From Lyophyllum atratum (lineage: Eukaryota; Basidiomycota; Agaricomycetes; Agaricales; Lyophyllaceae), in NCBI GenBank assembly GCA_014905825.1, contig JACGCN010000099.1, positions 1 through 60,069 on the forward strand: DNA of 60,069 nucleotides, written 5' to 3'. This document shows positions 1 through 10,864 of this stretch, piece by piece. The notes under the pieces are model-generated. The model ran no database searches. It had not been told where the DNA came from and saw nothing but the letters and a program-made list of their open reading frames with translations. A program made the position numbers and the translations under genes. How positions within the stretch are numbered: position 1 is the first letter of the stretch; every line of letters starts with the position of its first letter.

Positions 1-883
1 CCCCACTCACGTCGCGTTCCAGTCGTCCAAAATAACCTGCAGTATGTTGCAGCCTCCAACCTAGACGCGGCCACCTTTCAAGTCACGTACCAGATGAAGA
101 TCCTCACCACTGCCGCCTTCTCTGTTCTCCTCCTGCGTCGAAAACTCTCCCCCAGCCAATGGATAGCTCTTCTCTTCCTCGCCATCGGTGTCGGTATCGT
201 CCAAATCCAGGCGGGGCGAGGCACGGAGCCTCCAACAGTCGTCACCGCCACCGTGGACGTCCACATCATGAACAGACTAAAAGGCTTCATGGCCGTCACT
301 GCCGCATGCTTCACCTCCGGCCTCGCTGGCGTCTATTTTGAAATGGTCCTTAAAAACACCCAAGCTGACTCTGGGTGCGCAACATCCAGCTCTTTCTCTT
401 TTCCTTCCTCCCCGCCCTCCTCCCCGCCCTCGCCCCCCTCATCTTCTCCAACGCCTCCACACCAGCAGCCGGCTGGTGCTCCGCGCTCTTCCACAATTTT
501 GGCCTCTGGGCGTGGGCCACCGTGGCCGTCCAGGTCTTCGGCGGGCTCATCACCGCACTCGTCATCAAGTACTCGACAACATCCTCAAAGGCTTCGCCAC
601 GAGCCTCAGCATTGTCCTCTCCTTCCTCGCCTCCGTCGCTCTCTTCCGCTTCCAGATGACCTTCACGTTCGGACTCGGCTCGAGCATCGTCCTCGGCGCG
701 ACTTGGCTATACAATCAACCGCCGAAGCGTGTAGGCTTGCGTAGTCGGGACCCGTCATTTTGGAGCCTGCCCCGGCTGAGAAGCATCGAGAGGAGCAGGT
801 ACGGAGTCTGTTCACTTTTTACGCTGGGCGCGCGACCTCTACGAGTTCGACTACGAGCTCGCTCAGCACAATTCCGACGTTGA
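1..883 (+). CDS. UDP-galactose/UDP-GlcNAc-type nucleotide-sugar transporter (SLC35A family), 5'-truncated by window edge
   Basis: A multi-pass Golgi transporter that would exchange a nucleotide sugar for UMP. The frame is open from base 1 and shows the family signature [19 protein letters not shown] just before the Lys/Thr-rich QMKILTTA helix, then RRKLSPSQW, a GLAGVYFE motif and a C-terminal [18 protein letters not shown]. These are typical of SLC35A1-3 proteins. The beginning lies left of the window. Reading the conserved segments needs two one-base corrections, near 368 (frame 1 to frame 3) and near 574 (frame 3 to frame 2). Both look like loss of one base from a CC or GG pair. The gene is therefore either a young pseudogene or has sequence errors; the latter is favoured because similar errors sit in PAB1. 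The exact 3' end after the LYNQ motif is uncertain. It converges on NNT. Substrate specificity cannot be decided from the sequence. Confidence 0.85.
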
Positions 884-1347
884 TCGTCACTCCCCCATTA
901 TTCGATTCTGCGAGCGAGAAGACTTTATACATCCGGTAGCAATATGCCGAGCCTAGAATGGCGCATTTTTCGTTCTCCATTGGCAGGCATCATCCTATAG
1001 TATATCTCGTTCCATTTTACGCTACCTGCTTGGACAGTCGACTGCCATTTCATAATTTGATACTTAAAACTAAATGTATCTATATTGTAGGATTATGCCT
1101 TGGACATTGCAAAGAACATGAAGTTCAAACCGTTGCATGTGTTTTATTGCATTCTCCTGCATTGTCAACACAAATAAGATCTTGTTACGATGTCCTATAC
1201 ATTAGGAATAAGAAGGCGTGAATATAATACAGCAGGTATGTAGTACAATATACAGGGTATCTAGTCCACAGAACATTGAAAACATCACTTGTGAACAGGA
1301 AGTCAGATACATTTATATTAGTCCATAGTTCCATGATGCTACTTCCT
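884..1347. other. Convergent 3' intergenic region, no gene seen
   Basis: AT-rich sequence between the stop of the sugar transporter and the stop of NNT, which point at each other. It probably carries both 3' UTRs. The 87-codon open frame at 958-1221 has no recognisable motif and was not accepted. Confidence 0.5.
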
Positions 1348-4300
1348 TCAGTGCACTTCCAAACCGCGTTTGAGAGCTTCCACTTTCCGTCAGTACATTG
1401 CTTGTAGGAGACAATCCAGTCTTACCGTCGCAGGTATCCTTGGCATCTCCGAACAACATCTTGGTGCCCTGCATGTAGAACATGGGATTCGGGACATCGG
1501 CTGCGAAAAAAAGTCGAAGATTAGTGCCCAGTAAAAAAGGTGGGGTACCCTGATCTTACCATAGCCGCTCGCCAATCCTCGTTTCATGACGATCACCTGC
1601 TTTCCTCTTCACCATGCAGGACCGGCATACCCTAAAAGTGAATTAGCGCCATTTTTTATATCTTCGTCGAAGCAGTCGCTTACAGCAATCGCAGAACCAG
1701 CTCCAGGCGATAGGTTAACGGTGTCCGTTGGCACCGATGAACAAGGTGACGTCAGTATCCTTGAAGTCATCGTTGATCTCGTCCATCTCCAGAACGACTG
1801 CAGGAAGATGAGTCGAGATAGTGGAATGGGGGTCGTGATATGACGCACTATCATAGGGCACTGATGCTTCCGCGAGGAGCACGTTTGCACTGGCCAGGCA
1901 TGCGGCCCGCAACGGGGTGGATGGCGAACTATAGCGGTAAGGCTTAGAACTGAATGCAAGAAACAAGTTTTACGAGGCGACACACCCGGACAGTGACACC
2001 TTTCGCCCTAAGCATGGCGCAGATTTCCGAGATGGCGTACTGAGCCTTTGCGACGGCCATACCATAACCCACCACCTATTCAAAGGTCGTACAAGTGTAA
2101 AATGTAGAGCAAGAGAAACACCCACCAGGATGACGCTGTCCGCATTCGCCAGCGCCTCAACTGTTTCATCCACCGTCGTTTCGTGATTGTTCCCTCTATT
2201 TTATGCGTTTCAGTCGAGGTTGGGGCATTGATTCCGCCGAATAGAACGTTGGTGAGCGAGCGATTCATCGCAACACACTAGATAGCGCATCTTATGAGCC
2301 GCGAAACACGATATACAGAAGCATACAGCGTACCATGATATACGACAGGATAGAACCGCTGACACCAATCAAGGACCCAATTGTCGTCAGAAGTGGATTA
2401 TCCAACATGAAGCCTAGGCATCAAATTAGACACCATCTGCACTATGATAAGCTGTCGAAGCTCACCTTCAGCGACGAGGGCGAAACCCCTAGATCAGCCA
2501 AGTGTGTCTCAGTGCCATACTAATGATAGAGCAGATAGAAAACACTAACGAATACGCATTTAAGACAGTAATTACCACAGCTGTTTCAAAAACAGCGTAA
2601 GCGGGCGCTCAAGAATGTCACGACCGAAAACGTACGCATGTCAGCTCCACCAATGGCCGCAGTCGTAGTGAAACCCTTGATGAAACTCAATACGGCGCTG
2701 ACACCTAGGAAAGATGCTGCGACGAGCGGCGTGGTCGGAGCCATGGCCAAGAAGCCAGCCAGGGTCAAAGCATTGGCACCCAAGAGCGAGCTGTTGATAA
2801 CATGCTTTCCCGGGAGCGCTAACGGCTTTGAGGACATCCTGCCAGCGAGCTTGAGGAAAGCAACGATAGACCCAGTGAACGTGATACCGCCTTGAAACGA
2901 GAGGGTCAATTGAGCAAGAGGACCAAGATGACCTTAACCTTACCAATGACTACACCAAGGTAGGCAGTGACAAGGTGTAAGTTGGTAAGATGTGCGGTAT
3001 CTGCCAAAACACTTCCTATGCTGGTGAGGACGGCTGAAAGACCGACGATGGAGTGCAACATGGCAACAGTTTGGGGCAATTCAGTCGCAGTTACACGTCT
3101 TCCAATAAGGGTACCAATGGCACCACCAATACCAGCAACACCAGCAAACTGTGCAATGACAGGTGCTGGGAAGCCAACGGCGGCTAAAGACGCAAGAATA
3201 CCAGAGCTAACACCAAGGATTCCGAGTACATTACCCTGCCTGGCCGTCGTTTGGGATGCGAGACCGGAAAGAGAGCCTGGAAAGTGTATACGTGAACAAT
3301 TGATTCCAACTAGATAGGACTGAAAGATCGCACCAATGCACAGGATACTACTTGTCAGATATCCAGCTTGGACGAGTCCATCCATTCCAGTGCTCGCAGC
3401 GGCCAAGAAACCACCAGTGAAGACGACGGCAGGAATCGCATACAGCAATGGGTACTCCGGAGGGTCGGTGGGGCCTGGAGAAGTAAGTCAGCTAGCTGTC
3501 TATCTACCAAGGAGAAAAAATCAAGTACGTTTGAACATATCCAGCATACGCTTAGTGATGATGAAGCCACCAGCGACGTTCACGCTCGCAAGGAGAACCG
3601 CCAGTGCGCCCAATGTCTGGGGGACGGTACCTGGGAGGTAGCCGCCACCCATGACAAACATCCCACCAATTCCCACCATACCAGAGATCGCATTGGTCAC
3701 TGACATAAGAGGCGAGTGAAGGGCAGGCGCAACACCCCAAACGACTCTAAGTCTCGAACGTTAGTACGTTAACTTTGCTCGTGAGATTGCACAAACCTGT
3801 ATCCGATCAGACCAGCAAGACCAAAGGTGAAGAAACTGTCCATAAAAGCTGTGCCGGTTGCTTTGCCTAGTGCGACTACCCCTCCCATTCCTGCAGTGAC
3901 AACAGCGACTTCGCGGGAAGCTTTCTGCCAAGGAGTGATTGCAAGGACCTCTGCTTTGGTCTCTCCCTTCGCGGGCGTAGGTGAGGGAGTTGCGGGGGCG
4001 GGCATGAGGCGAGGGATGGGTTGAAGAACCTCTCCTTCATGTACAACAATTGATCCTCGAACAACTTCATCCTCAAGATTGATCGCGAACTTCCCGTTCT
4101 CGCCTAAAGATAGTAGGAATTTTGTTATGTTGTTAGAATAGAGAGTCGACGACTGAGTAGGTAGTCTTGACGGTAGGTCAGTGTATCCTGCAGGAAGTTC
4201 AGCGCCGTTGACTGGGGATTGAAAGGTATCACCTGCCTATAATAGTTACACCTCGATGGACGTGAAGTTCTCCTGGACGAGTTGCCTCGCAGTTTCCACC

Positions 4301-5695
4301 AGCTTCCGCGGCCATGTCGACGATGATGGATCCTTGCTTCATTGCGGCAACCATCTCGTTGGTGATCAACTTTGGAGCTGGTTTCCCAGGGATTAGTGCC
4401 TGCATATGAGGTTAGTTTCTTCAGTTGGTGAGTAGATCCCAGGTACACGCACCGTCGTGATGACAATATCAACATCTTTGCATTGCTCCATGAACAAAGC
4501 CATTTCAGCCGCGATGAACTCCTTTGACATGACCTTCGCATAACCACCGCCTCCGCCACCCTCTTCTTCGATTTCCACTTCCAAAAAATCGGCGCCGAGA
4601 GATTGCACTTGTTCACGAGCCGCTGACCGAGTATCAAAACCTCTAACGATTGCTCCTAGCCGTCTTGCCTGAGAAAGAATTTGGTAAGGGTTACGATGCA
4701 AGGAAGATTTATCCTACAGTAGCGATGGCGCTTAGACCCGCGACGCCAGCTCCAATTACTAAAACCTTGCCAGGGGGTATCTATATCATGTGTTTAGTAT
4801 TATTGAAGATAGTATTGGAGAACTGTTTGGTGGCGTACTTTTCTGTAAAGGAAGAATTTTGTATTAGTATGACTCATGGCTGGCTGGTGAATTACACTCA
4901 TACCCAGCAGCCGTGACTTGACCAGTTAAGAACCGTCCGAAATGATTAGATGCCTCTAATACAGCCTTATATCCGGCGATATTGGCCATAGAACTTAGTG
5001 CAATAGATTAGTATTACATGATCGCTTCTGCCAAATGAAGGTCCCGCCCACCTCAATGCATCGAAAACCTGGGCACGAGATATGCGGGGTATCATATCCA
5101 TCTGAGAGAGAATATGAGCATCATATGCATATGCGGACGAAGTTGACCTACAGCAAAAGCATTGACTTTATGCGAAGCAAGGGATTCCACGATCATCTTG
5201 TTCTCAGCGGGATATAGGAATGAAATGACGGTGCTGCCCTTCTTAAGATGGTCTAACTCCTGCCCATACAAGGGAGGTCGAACTTTCAACATGATGTCTG
5301 AGTGTCCAAAGACTTCCTCTCGCGAAACCACCGTCGCTCCAGCGTTCGCATAGTGCTCGTCAAGAAACTGCGCCTCCACGCCTGCATGACGTTCCACTAG
5401 AACCTTTCCAAAACCTTTTTTCAGAAGGAGAGCTACGTTCTGTGGAGTGAGAGAGACACGTCTTTCTCCAGGGAAGACCTCTCTAGGGACGCCGACAGTG
5501 AGAGATGAGTATGGTACGCCTGGGGTTTCCGGCGCATGCGAAGGAGCGTCGTTCCACAACTTGGTGGATGAATGTAACCAGCGATGACCTGAAGTAGCTT
5601 AAGCAACCAATTTATCGTATCATCGATCAGCGTTAATGAAACACACCTTGCGGCAGTAATCGCGCATGGCCCATATGGCGCAATTTGGTGGCCAT
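1348..5695 (-). CDS. NNT: NAD(P) transhydrogenase, mitochondrial (domains I-II-III in one chain)
   Basis: A proton-pumping inner-membrane enzyme that transfers hydride between NADH and NADP+. The start at 5695 gives a basic His/Arg-rich presequence ([20 protein letters not shown]), consistent with mitochondrial import. Domain I, the NAD-binding alpha part, has [35 protein letters not shown] and [20 protein letters not shown] Pro/Ala-rich linker leads to a many-helix domain II ([39 protein letters not shown]). Domain III, the NADP-binding part, has [48 protein letters not shown] and [18 protein letters not shown], ending [11 protein letters not shown]. About a dozen introns of 45-65 nt are needed. 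The order I-II-III is that of the animal and fungal fused enzyme. Domain III needs small corrections near 2190, 1885, 1725 and 1610, mostly one base in homopolymers, so it is either decaying or badly sequenced. Domains I and II read cleanly. Confidence 0.93.
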
Positions 5696-6056
5696 CGCCA
5701 GGGCATATGAAGGCCTGTAACGCATCTTGCACGGCTATTGCAGTGCAGATGATGGTATTATAGGAGGCAAAGGGATGCCAGCATGCACTTGCCAGCTACT
5801 AGTCGATGCCAGTTGTCGGTCACTTGTCAGTTGCAACTTGGTCGGCTTGCAAAGAAATTGACGGGCCGACCACGTGAGAATAAACCCCCGCGTTTTCCCC
5901 GTCGTCGAGCAGCATTGAGCATGGCCTATACTGGGATTGTTCGTCCAAGCGATGTCGGATGTCCACATGAACTCGAAGAATCGCATCTGCACCATACTGG
6001 AACAAGAGGAATGGACCCGAGCGTCTCCAGAGGCACATATGGCTACCTATTGTATA
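5696..6056. other. Intergenic, NNT upstream region
   Basis: Lies between the NNT start codon and the end of the RtcB-like relic, both on the minus strand. It should contain the NNT promoter. No convincing TATA box or coding potential was seen; the open frames here lack recognisable motifs. Confidence 0.4.
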
Positions 6057-6877
6057 TCATCCACCGTCCGCATGCTCTATCCCCAATCTCTTGCACTTCC
6101 TTCCCTCTCCCCTTTCAGGCACCTTGTAGGTGACAACTGGTCGAAGGATTAGCATTCCTTCATCACACACTTCAGCCGCGTCCTTATCTTCCATCACGCA
6201 TCCTATATCTTTATATGCTGCGGGCCGCTCCTCGATTAACAAGTCCGGGTCTGTGCAAACTACCTCCGAACCGAGGGCTGTAGTTGTCAAACTCGATTTC
6301 GACATCTTATGGTTCGAGCGAAGTACGTTCCGACCATATCGTCCGCCCGCAGCAAGGAGTAGGCTGCAATGATCGTTCATCCCGCGGTAGACTCTTAGAA
6401 GACCAAAGCCTTACCATTGAACTGTCCGTCTCCGGTGCCAGGGCATGGGACAACTCCCTTATCTGCAGGTGCGGCACCTTCTCTATGAACCCAGAGTTGT
6501 TGGGTCTGGCCATTTGTCAAAGGGAGTTTCGCCACAAAGTTATGCGTGACGTCGATAATTTTCTTCAGGTCCTCCATCCGAGATAACGCAGGCTCTCTAC
6601 CAGGATAGATACACTCTCTAATACAATGCGCCACGAGATCCGGATTTGCCACAGCCCATCGCACAGCCTAGTCATGTTTCACCAAATAGATTGCGAGTTC
6701 AGAACCTGGCGCCAAATACGAATTCGAATTGGCTTCCGTCTGTGATGCGAGGAGAGAGCACCAAGGCTAGTATGACTCCCTTGACATTAGCTTTGAAAGC
6801 TGTTCTGTGAAGGAAACCACATACGGAACCGAACGAGATGGAAGCCTGACGTACTTGCCATAGATGCGTACGCTCAT
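6057..6877 (-). pseudogene. RtcB-family RNA ligase-like gene, truncated (release-factor-H-coupled RctB type)
   Basis: The downstream exons encode the C-terminal part of an RtcB-type RNA ligase: a helix with RWAVANPDLVAHCIRE, then DVTHNFVAKLP, WVHREGAAPADKGVVPCPG, and TALGSEVVCTDPDLLIEERP followed by AYKDIGCVMEDKD and a final LILRPVVTYK. These match the 3' half of the RctB subfamily. The N-terminal half is absent: the GDIGCG and GGGNHF metal-site regions were not found. The segment normally leading into HGAGR is also shortened. About 60 codons upstream (from a possible Met at 6877, with IYGKYVRLPSRSVPYVVSF and VILALVLSPRITDGSQFEF) look coding after a one-base fix near 6790, but I cannot assign them. 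Most likely this is a decayed gene with an internal deletion. A shortened working gene with missed exons is less likely. Confidence 0.6.
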
Positions 6878-7090
6878 TCTTAACCTGGTTTAAATTGAGG
6901 GCAAATACATAGCCAATGAATGGCGTTCGCGATGGAATTCTAAGATCGTAGAGGACTTTCGATTAATTCGAATAATATATTTCCACAGCTGGGATACATA
7001 GAAAAAGCAAGGTGTGGTGGAACTGGAGAAGCGCGAGGAGTCGCGTTGTCACTTCAACCCATCTGTCCTCCAAAGACCCATAGCCTAATC

Positions 7091-8349
7091 CTATACGGTC
7101 TTACCACTCAGTCGATGCTCAAGCTTAACAAGCTCCTGTGTGTGCGGGTGGGCCCAGATAGCTTCGGCAGCGGCGGGCTCGATAGGTGAAAGTGGTTTCC
7201 GTGGGAGTCCACCATAGCCGTATACTTTCTCGAGCAGGAATTTCGTGCCAGCAATGGAAGTTTTCGCAATAGTGTAGTCGGCACGTGCTATGACACCCTG
7301 CAGGCGCTGAGCCTCGGGTAAAAACGACAGGTCCTTTCGTGAAGCTTCCGAAAGCTGGTGGACTTTGACGATCGTGTGCTGGGATGAAAGCATTGTCAGG
7401 CGAGAGAGTGCCATATAGGTGTGAAGACTTACAGGTGCTAGGTTTGCAAGACCTGTAATGGCACCATGTCCATTCACGAAGGTCGATGGGACGATAAAGT
7501 CGGTGAACCCTCCAAGGACGATGAATTTAGATTGAGGATTCTTGCGCGGGTAGCTAGTAGCCCAAGCAGAATCCGTAACAGCTTCAGCAATTCTGGTGAG
7601 CTTTCCAACGTTTCCGCAGCTGTAATTCGGGTGGGTTAGTGGAAAGAAAAGGCCAGAACATGTTTGGCACGTACGTGAGCTTGACACCAGCGATATTGGC
7701 GCACTCAGCCGCGAGTTCGACGATCAGGTCCGAGTCTAGATCAATTCCTCCACTTGCCCCCGGGACTTGAGAACGGTCAACAACTGTAGCAACTTACACA
7801 TCAAAAGCACTCACAATTGTAAAGTATCACGGGGATCGGGCACTTCTGGGCAACTTCCAGAAAGAAAGCCTTGAGTGCGGCCCGAGTCAACGCTCCCGCG
7901 AAGTAACCACTTGCAATGACAATGGCATAATCAGCACCAGCTGCAGCTGCCTCGTTGCCCAATTCGATCGTTTCTCTAGTACTCCCGGCTCCCGTACCAA
8001 CGATGACAGGGAAATTGGGAAAGCCGGCGTTATCCAGCGCCTTCCGCCCCGCATGAATCAACCTGACACGTTCCGCGTGCGACAGGTGAATGGCCTCTCC
8101 CATGGATCCAGCAATCACTGGAGCGACACCAGCTGCGGCAACCCTGGCGACATGAGCCTCAAAAGTGGGGAGATCTGCGTCGGCGGGTCAGGATATGCTA
8201 AACCTCGGATAATCACGTTCCAAGCGGATTGTAGGCTACTCACCAAGGTCCTCGGATGTGGGCAAGAAAAAAGTGGGAATTGGCGCATATATGCCAGCCT
8301 CGAGGGGGCGATACACGGAGTGAGCACCGTTCATACCGTTGGCAGCCAT
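7091..8349 (-). CDS. Dihydrodipicolinate synthase-family (class I) aldolase
   Basis: A TIM-barrel lyase of the DapA/N-acetylneuraminate lyase family. These enzymes cleave or form a bond to pyruvate through a Schiff-base lysine. From Met 8349 the protein runs GIYAPIPTFF, then VAPVIAGSMGEAIHLSHAER (family GSTGE signature with M for T), GTGAGSTRETIELGNEAAAA, ADYAIVIASGYFAG and PVILYN with the catalytic-site tyrosine, then YPGASGGIDLDSDLI. ANIAGVKLTCGNVGKL contains the Schiff-base lysine in the expected GVK context, and a C-terminal helical tail ends LSGKTV. Fungi do not make lysine by the DapA route, so a role in sugar-acid or 4-hydroxy-2-oxoglutarate breakdown is more likely, but the substrate is not readable. 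Four or so short introns; frames are clean. It lies between the RtcB-like relic and Pus4, all on the minus strand. Confidence 0.88.
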
Positions 8350-9246
8350 GGAAAAGGTAGTTGGATGGCAGTGGGGTTGAACATCTTGTTTTATCCAACT
8401 CAGGTATATAAACGGTCGAGAGAGGGGCGCTTCGTGGTTAGTCGGACCTCAACGGCCCGATTTCCGTACACGCCTCACGGCCCGGACCGTCTTCGGGTTA
8501 TTCCCGTCCGTACTTGGCACCTCCCACCGATACCGAGCCTGCAAATCATTTATTGCGCTCGAGTCACTCGACGATAAGCTGCTTGAACGCTACATCGACG
8601 ACGATTTTGCTATTTTTCTTTATGTTACAAATTCAGATCGGTCGAATCACTCATTCAGCGGGTACTCCGAGCGAGCTGTATGGCAACAATGATCTCAATG
8701 TCACCTGTTGGTAACGTATCCTGCAAGAAAAATTAAACCAAGACTCGTGCCCAATCACGTTGGATCGAGAATACATCCTAAGTGTACACATGGGAGAGTT
8801 TCCCGCTGGTCCTGCTGGGAATATGCGTCTACACTACAGGTATCATAACGGGTGCAGACGCCGAGGTCCTGCGAAGACGAAGACTCAGAGGAGCCAAAAA
8901 GAGAACAGAAAAACTGTTCAGCCAATCGAATATCCGAACACTTACCGGTTTCACGGCAGCGACAGAAGGCCGCCGAATTAGAGGGCAGTGGAAGGCAATA
9001 GAGCGAGGGCAGCGGAGGAGCAAGGTGTCAGTTAACGCTGAATATATGTCCGGGGTCACGTCAGAGGCCGGAGAGATCTGGCCTTGTGAGACGGAGCGTG
9101 GCCGGAAAGGAAGAACACTTTGCCGATAACCTCACGCCATACACAGAAACGCGTACCAGGGCGCGCGCTTTCAAGATTGGCAACAACCTCGGATGGTTAG
9201 GAACTGTTGATTGTCAACATGAGATCACGTTAACGGCGATGATTGA
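8350..9246. other. Long intergenic region (0.9 kb), no gene recognised
   Basis: Separates the start of the aldolase from the stop of Pus4, both minus strand. A TATATAAA-like stretch at about 8404-8411 lies some 55-60 nt upstream of the aldolase start (on its strand TTTATATA) and could act as its TATA box. Several open frames of 60-115 codons occur on both strands but overlap each other and have no familiar motif. Confidence 0.4.
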
Positions 9247-10444
9247 TTACTTGTTCCCATCCACAACGTCGAGCCTGCTGAGGACTTCCCTCTCCCACTC
9301 AGTCCAGCCTTCTTCGTCAACGTCACCTGGATCAGCAGAAGCCTTCTGAAACACCTCCCAGGGCACGCAACCGCGGTCTGCTTCCTCTGTAGGTTCTAGA
9401 GCAAACCGGCCTTGACGAGAACGGGTCAGGGTCACGACATGTCCCGCAGAGCCCAAGGCGTGCGCTAGATCATGGACAATAGAGCGCACGTATGTGCCTC
9501 CAGAGACCTTCATCTTCAAGACAAATGCGTTTGGGACAGAGTCAGTGGCAGCCGGGTCCAGGTCATCTTTTACAGTGGCGTCGCCCTCGACACCTTTAAG
9601 GGCAGTTTCCATCGCCTTTTTCTCTTCCTCCGAGAAGGATTTCTCAGGCCAGCGATATGGATGGTCGCTACCTTTCCATTCAACAAGTTCAAGCGAGTGC
9701 ACGGTAACTTTTCGTGCTTCGATTGGACGGGGAAGCGGAATCCCTTTCCTAGCATATTCGTAAAGCGGCATCCCATCCATTTTGAGTGCGGAAAATCTGA
9801 TGCGAAGCAAAGTCGTAAGATTGATCAGTTACAAACCCTTCTACAAACCCTTCTAGTCGAATAACAACGCACATGGGAGGTGTCTGTTGAATCTCTCCAG
9901 AGAACTGAGCGAGGGCCGATTCAACCTGGTCCCGAGTTATGTGTTCCCAAGGAGCGACACGGACGCGAGCGCCCTCACTGTCATAGGTGTCTGTTTCACA
10001 GCCGAGGAGACATGTAGTCCGGTATTCCTATTCAGTCGGCTGGTTTAGTATTCAGCTTACGTTAGGTGCTGTCCTTGACATACTTTGGTGCAGTCCAAGA
10101 ACTCAGACAGCTTTTTGGTCCCTTTTCCGACTCCCACCACTGTTAAGAGACGACAGGTTATTCGTGAGCGATGCTTCAGCCATTTCAAGTTCTTCACCTA
10201 AAACACCATCAGCAAGTGGATCGAGAGTCCCTCCCTGGCCAATCTTAATGCCATCCCGTGCCCGCTTCCCCCTTTTCACCTTTTGACCCTTCGTCTTTTC
10301 CAGCTTGTCTGCTTCAACAAATATCCGTGATTGCGCAATAAGGAGCTTGACGTCGTTGATGACCGACATGCTGGTAGGCCCAGATGGCTTTGCCACCCCG
10401 AAAAGACCCGAAAGTGGGAAGGGAGGAAGGGCGACTTTGGGCAT
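9247..10444 (-). CDS. PUS4: tRNA pseudouridine-55 synthase (Pus4/TruB family)
   Basis: Converts U55 of the tRNA T-loop to pseudouridine. The start at 10444 gives FPLSGLFGVAKPSGPTSMSV, the TruB N-terminal motif. The catalytic-aspartate motif GGTLDPLADGVL follows a Lys/Arg-rich insert typical of eukaryotic Pus4. Later come KLSEFLDCTKEY, QVESALAQFSGEIQQTPPMY, SALKMDGMPLYEYARKG and VSGGTYVRSIVHDLAHALG with the conserved GTYVRS loop, then a C-terminal ALEPTEE segment and a short tail ending at 9247. Three exons are joined by short introns at about 9800-9870 and 10000-10080. All motifs lie in the expected order and the frame is intact. The protein probably acts in nucleus and mitochondria, as in yeast. 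Divergent from the acyltransferase to the right. Confidence 0.93.
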
Positions 10445-10864
10445 GGTGAATGACGGATATGTGACCTACGCCTTCAGTCGGTAAGTAGAGTAAATCAAGT
10501 TGGGTAAGAAGAAGTTTGTCTTGAGGTCGGCCACCAAGATTTCCTCGATCGCAACTTCCGAGATTTATTTATAGTAACAGCCACGTGTTTTTTTTCTAAC
10601 TTGGTGAGGCCCGAAGTTTCGAATATTACATGGTTCAGACGGTACATCTTCGTGCTCACCACAAAACTCTCTGACCTACTCCCAATGAAATGGGTCATGT
10701 ATGCCGCCTGCAAAGTTCAGCAAGTAGAATCCCGCCTATGACAGTATCACTTGACCGATTCGTCCGACGTCCACATGGCTCTGATCAGGTTCGGGGCATC
10801 ATTCCCAATTTGTAGGTTCAACACATACATGTCTTTCATGAATTTGTGACCGGAACCATCATTC
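10445..10864. other. Divergent promoter region between PUS4 and the HxxxD acyltransferase
   Basis: About 420 nt with a T-run at 10585-10592 and no convincing coding frame. It must hold the promoters of both flanking genes. No clear TATA box was seen. Confidence 0.45.

Noticed and set aside
5735..6133. Overlapping open frames on both strands in the NNT promoter region
   Set aside because: No family motifs, no consistent splicing, and mutual overlap; treated as intergenic.
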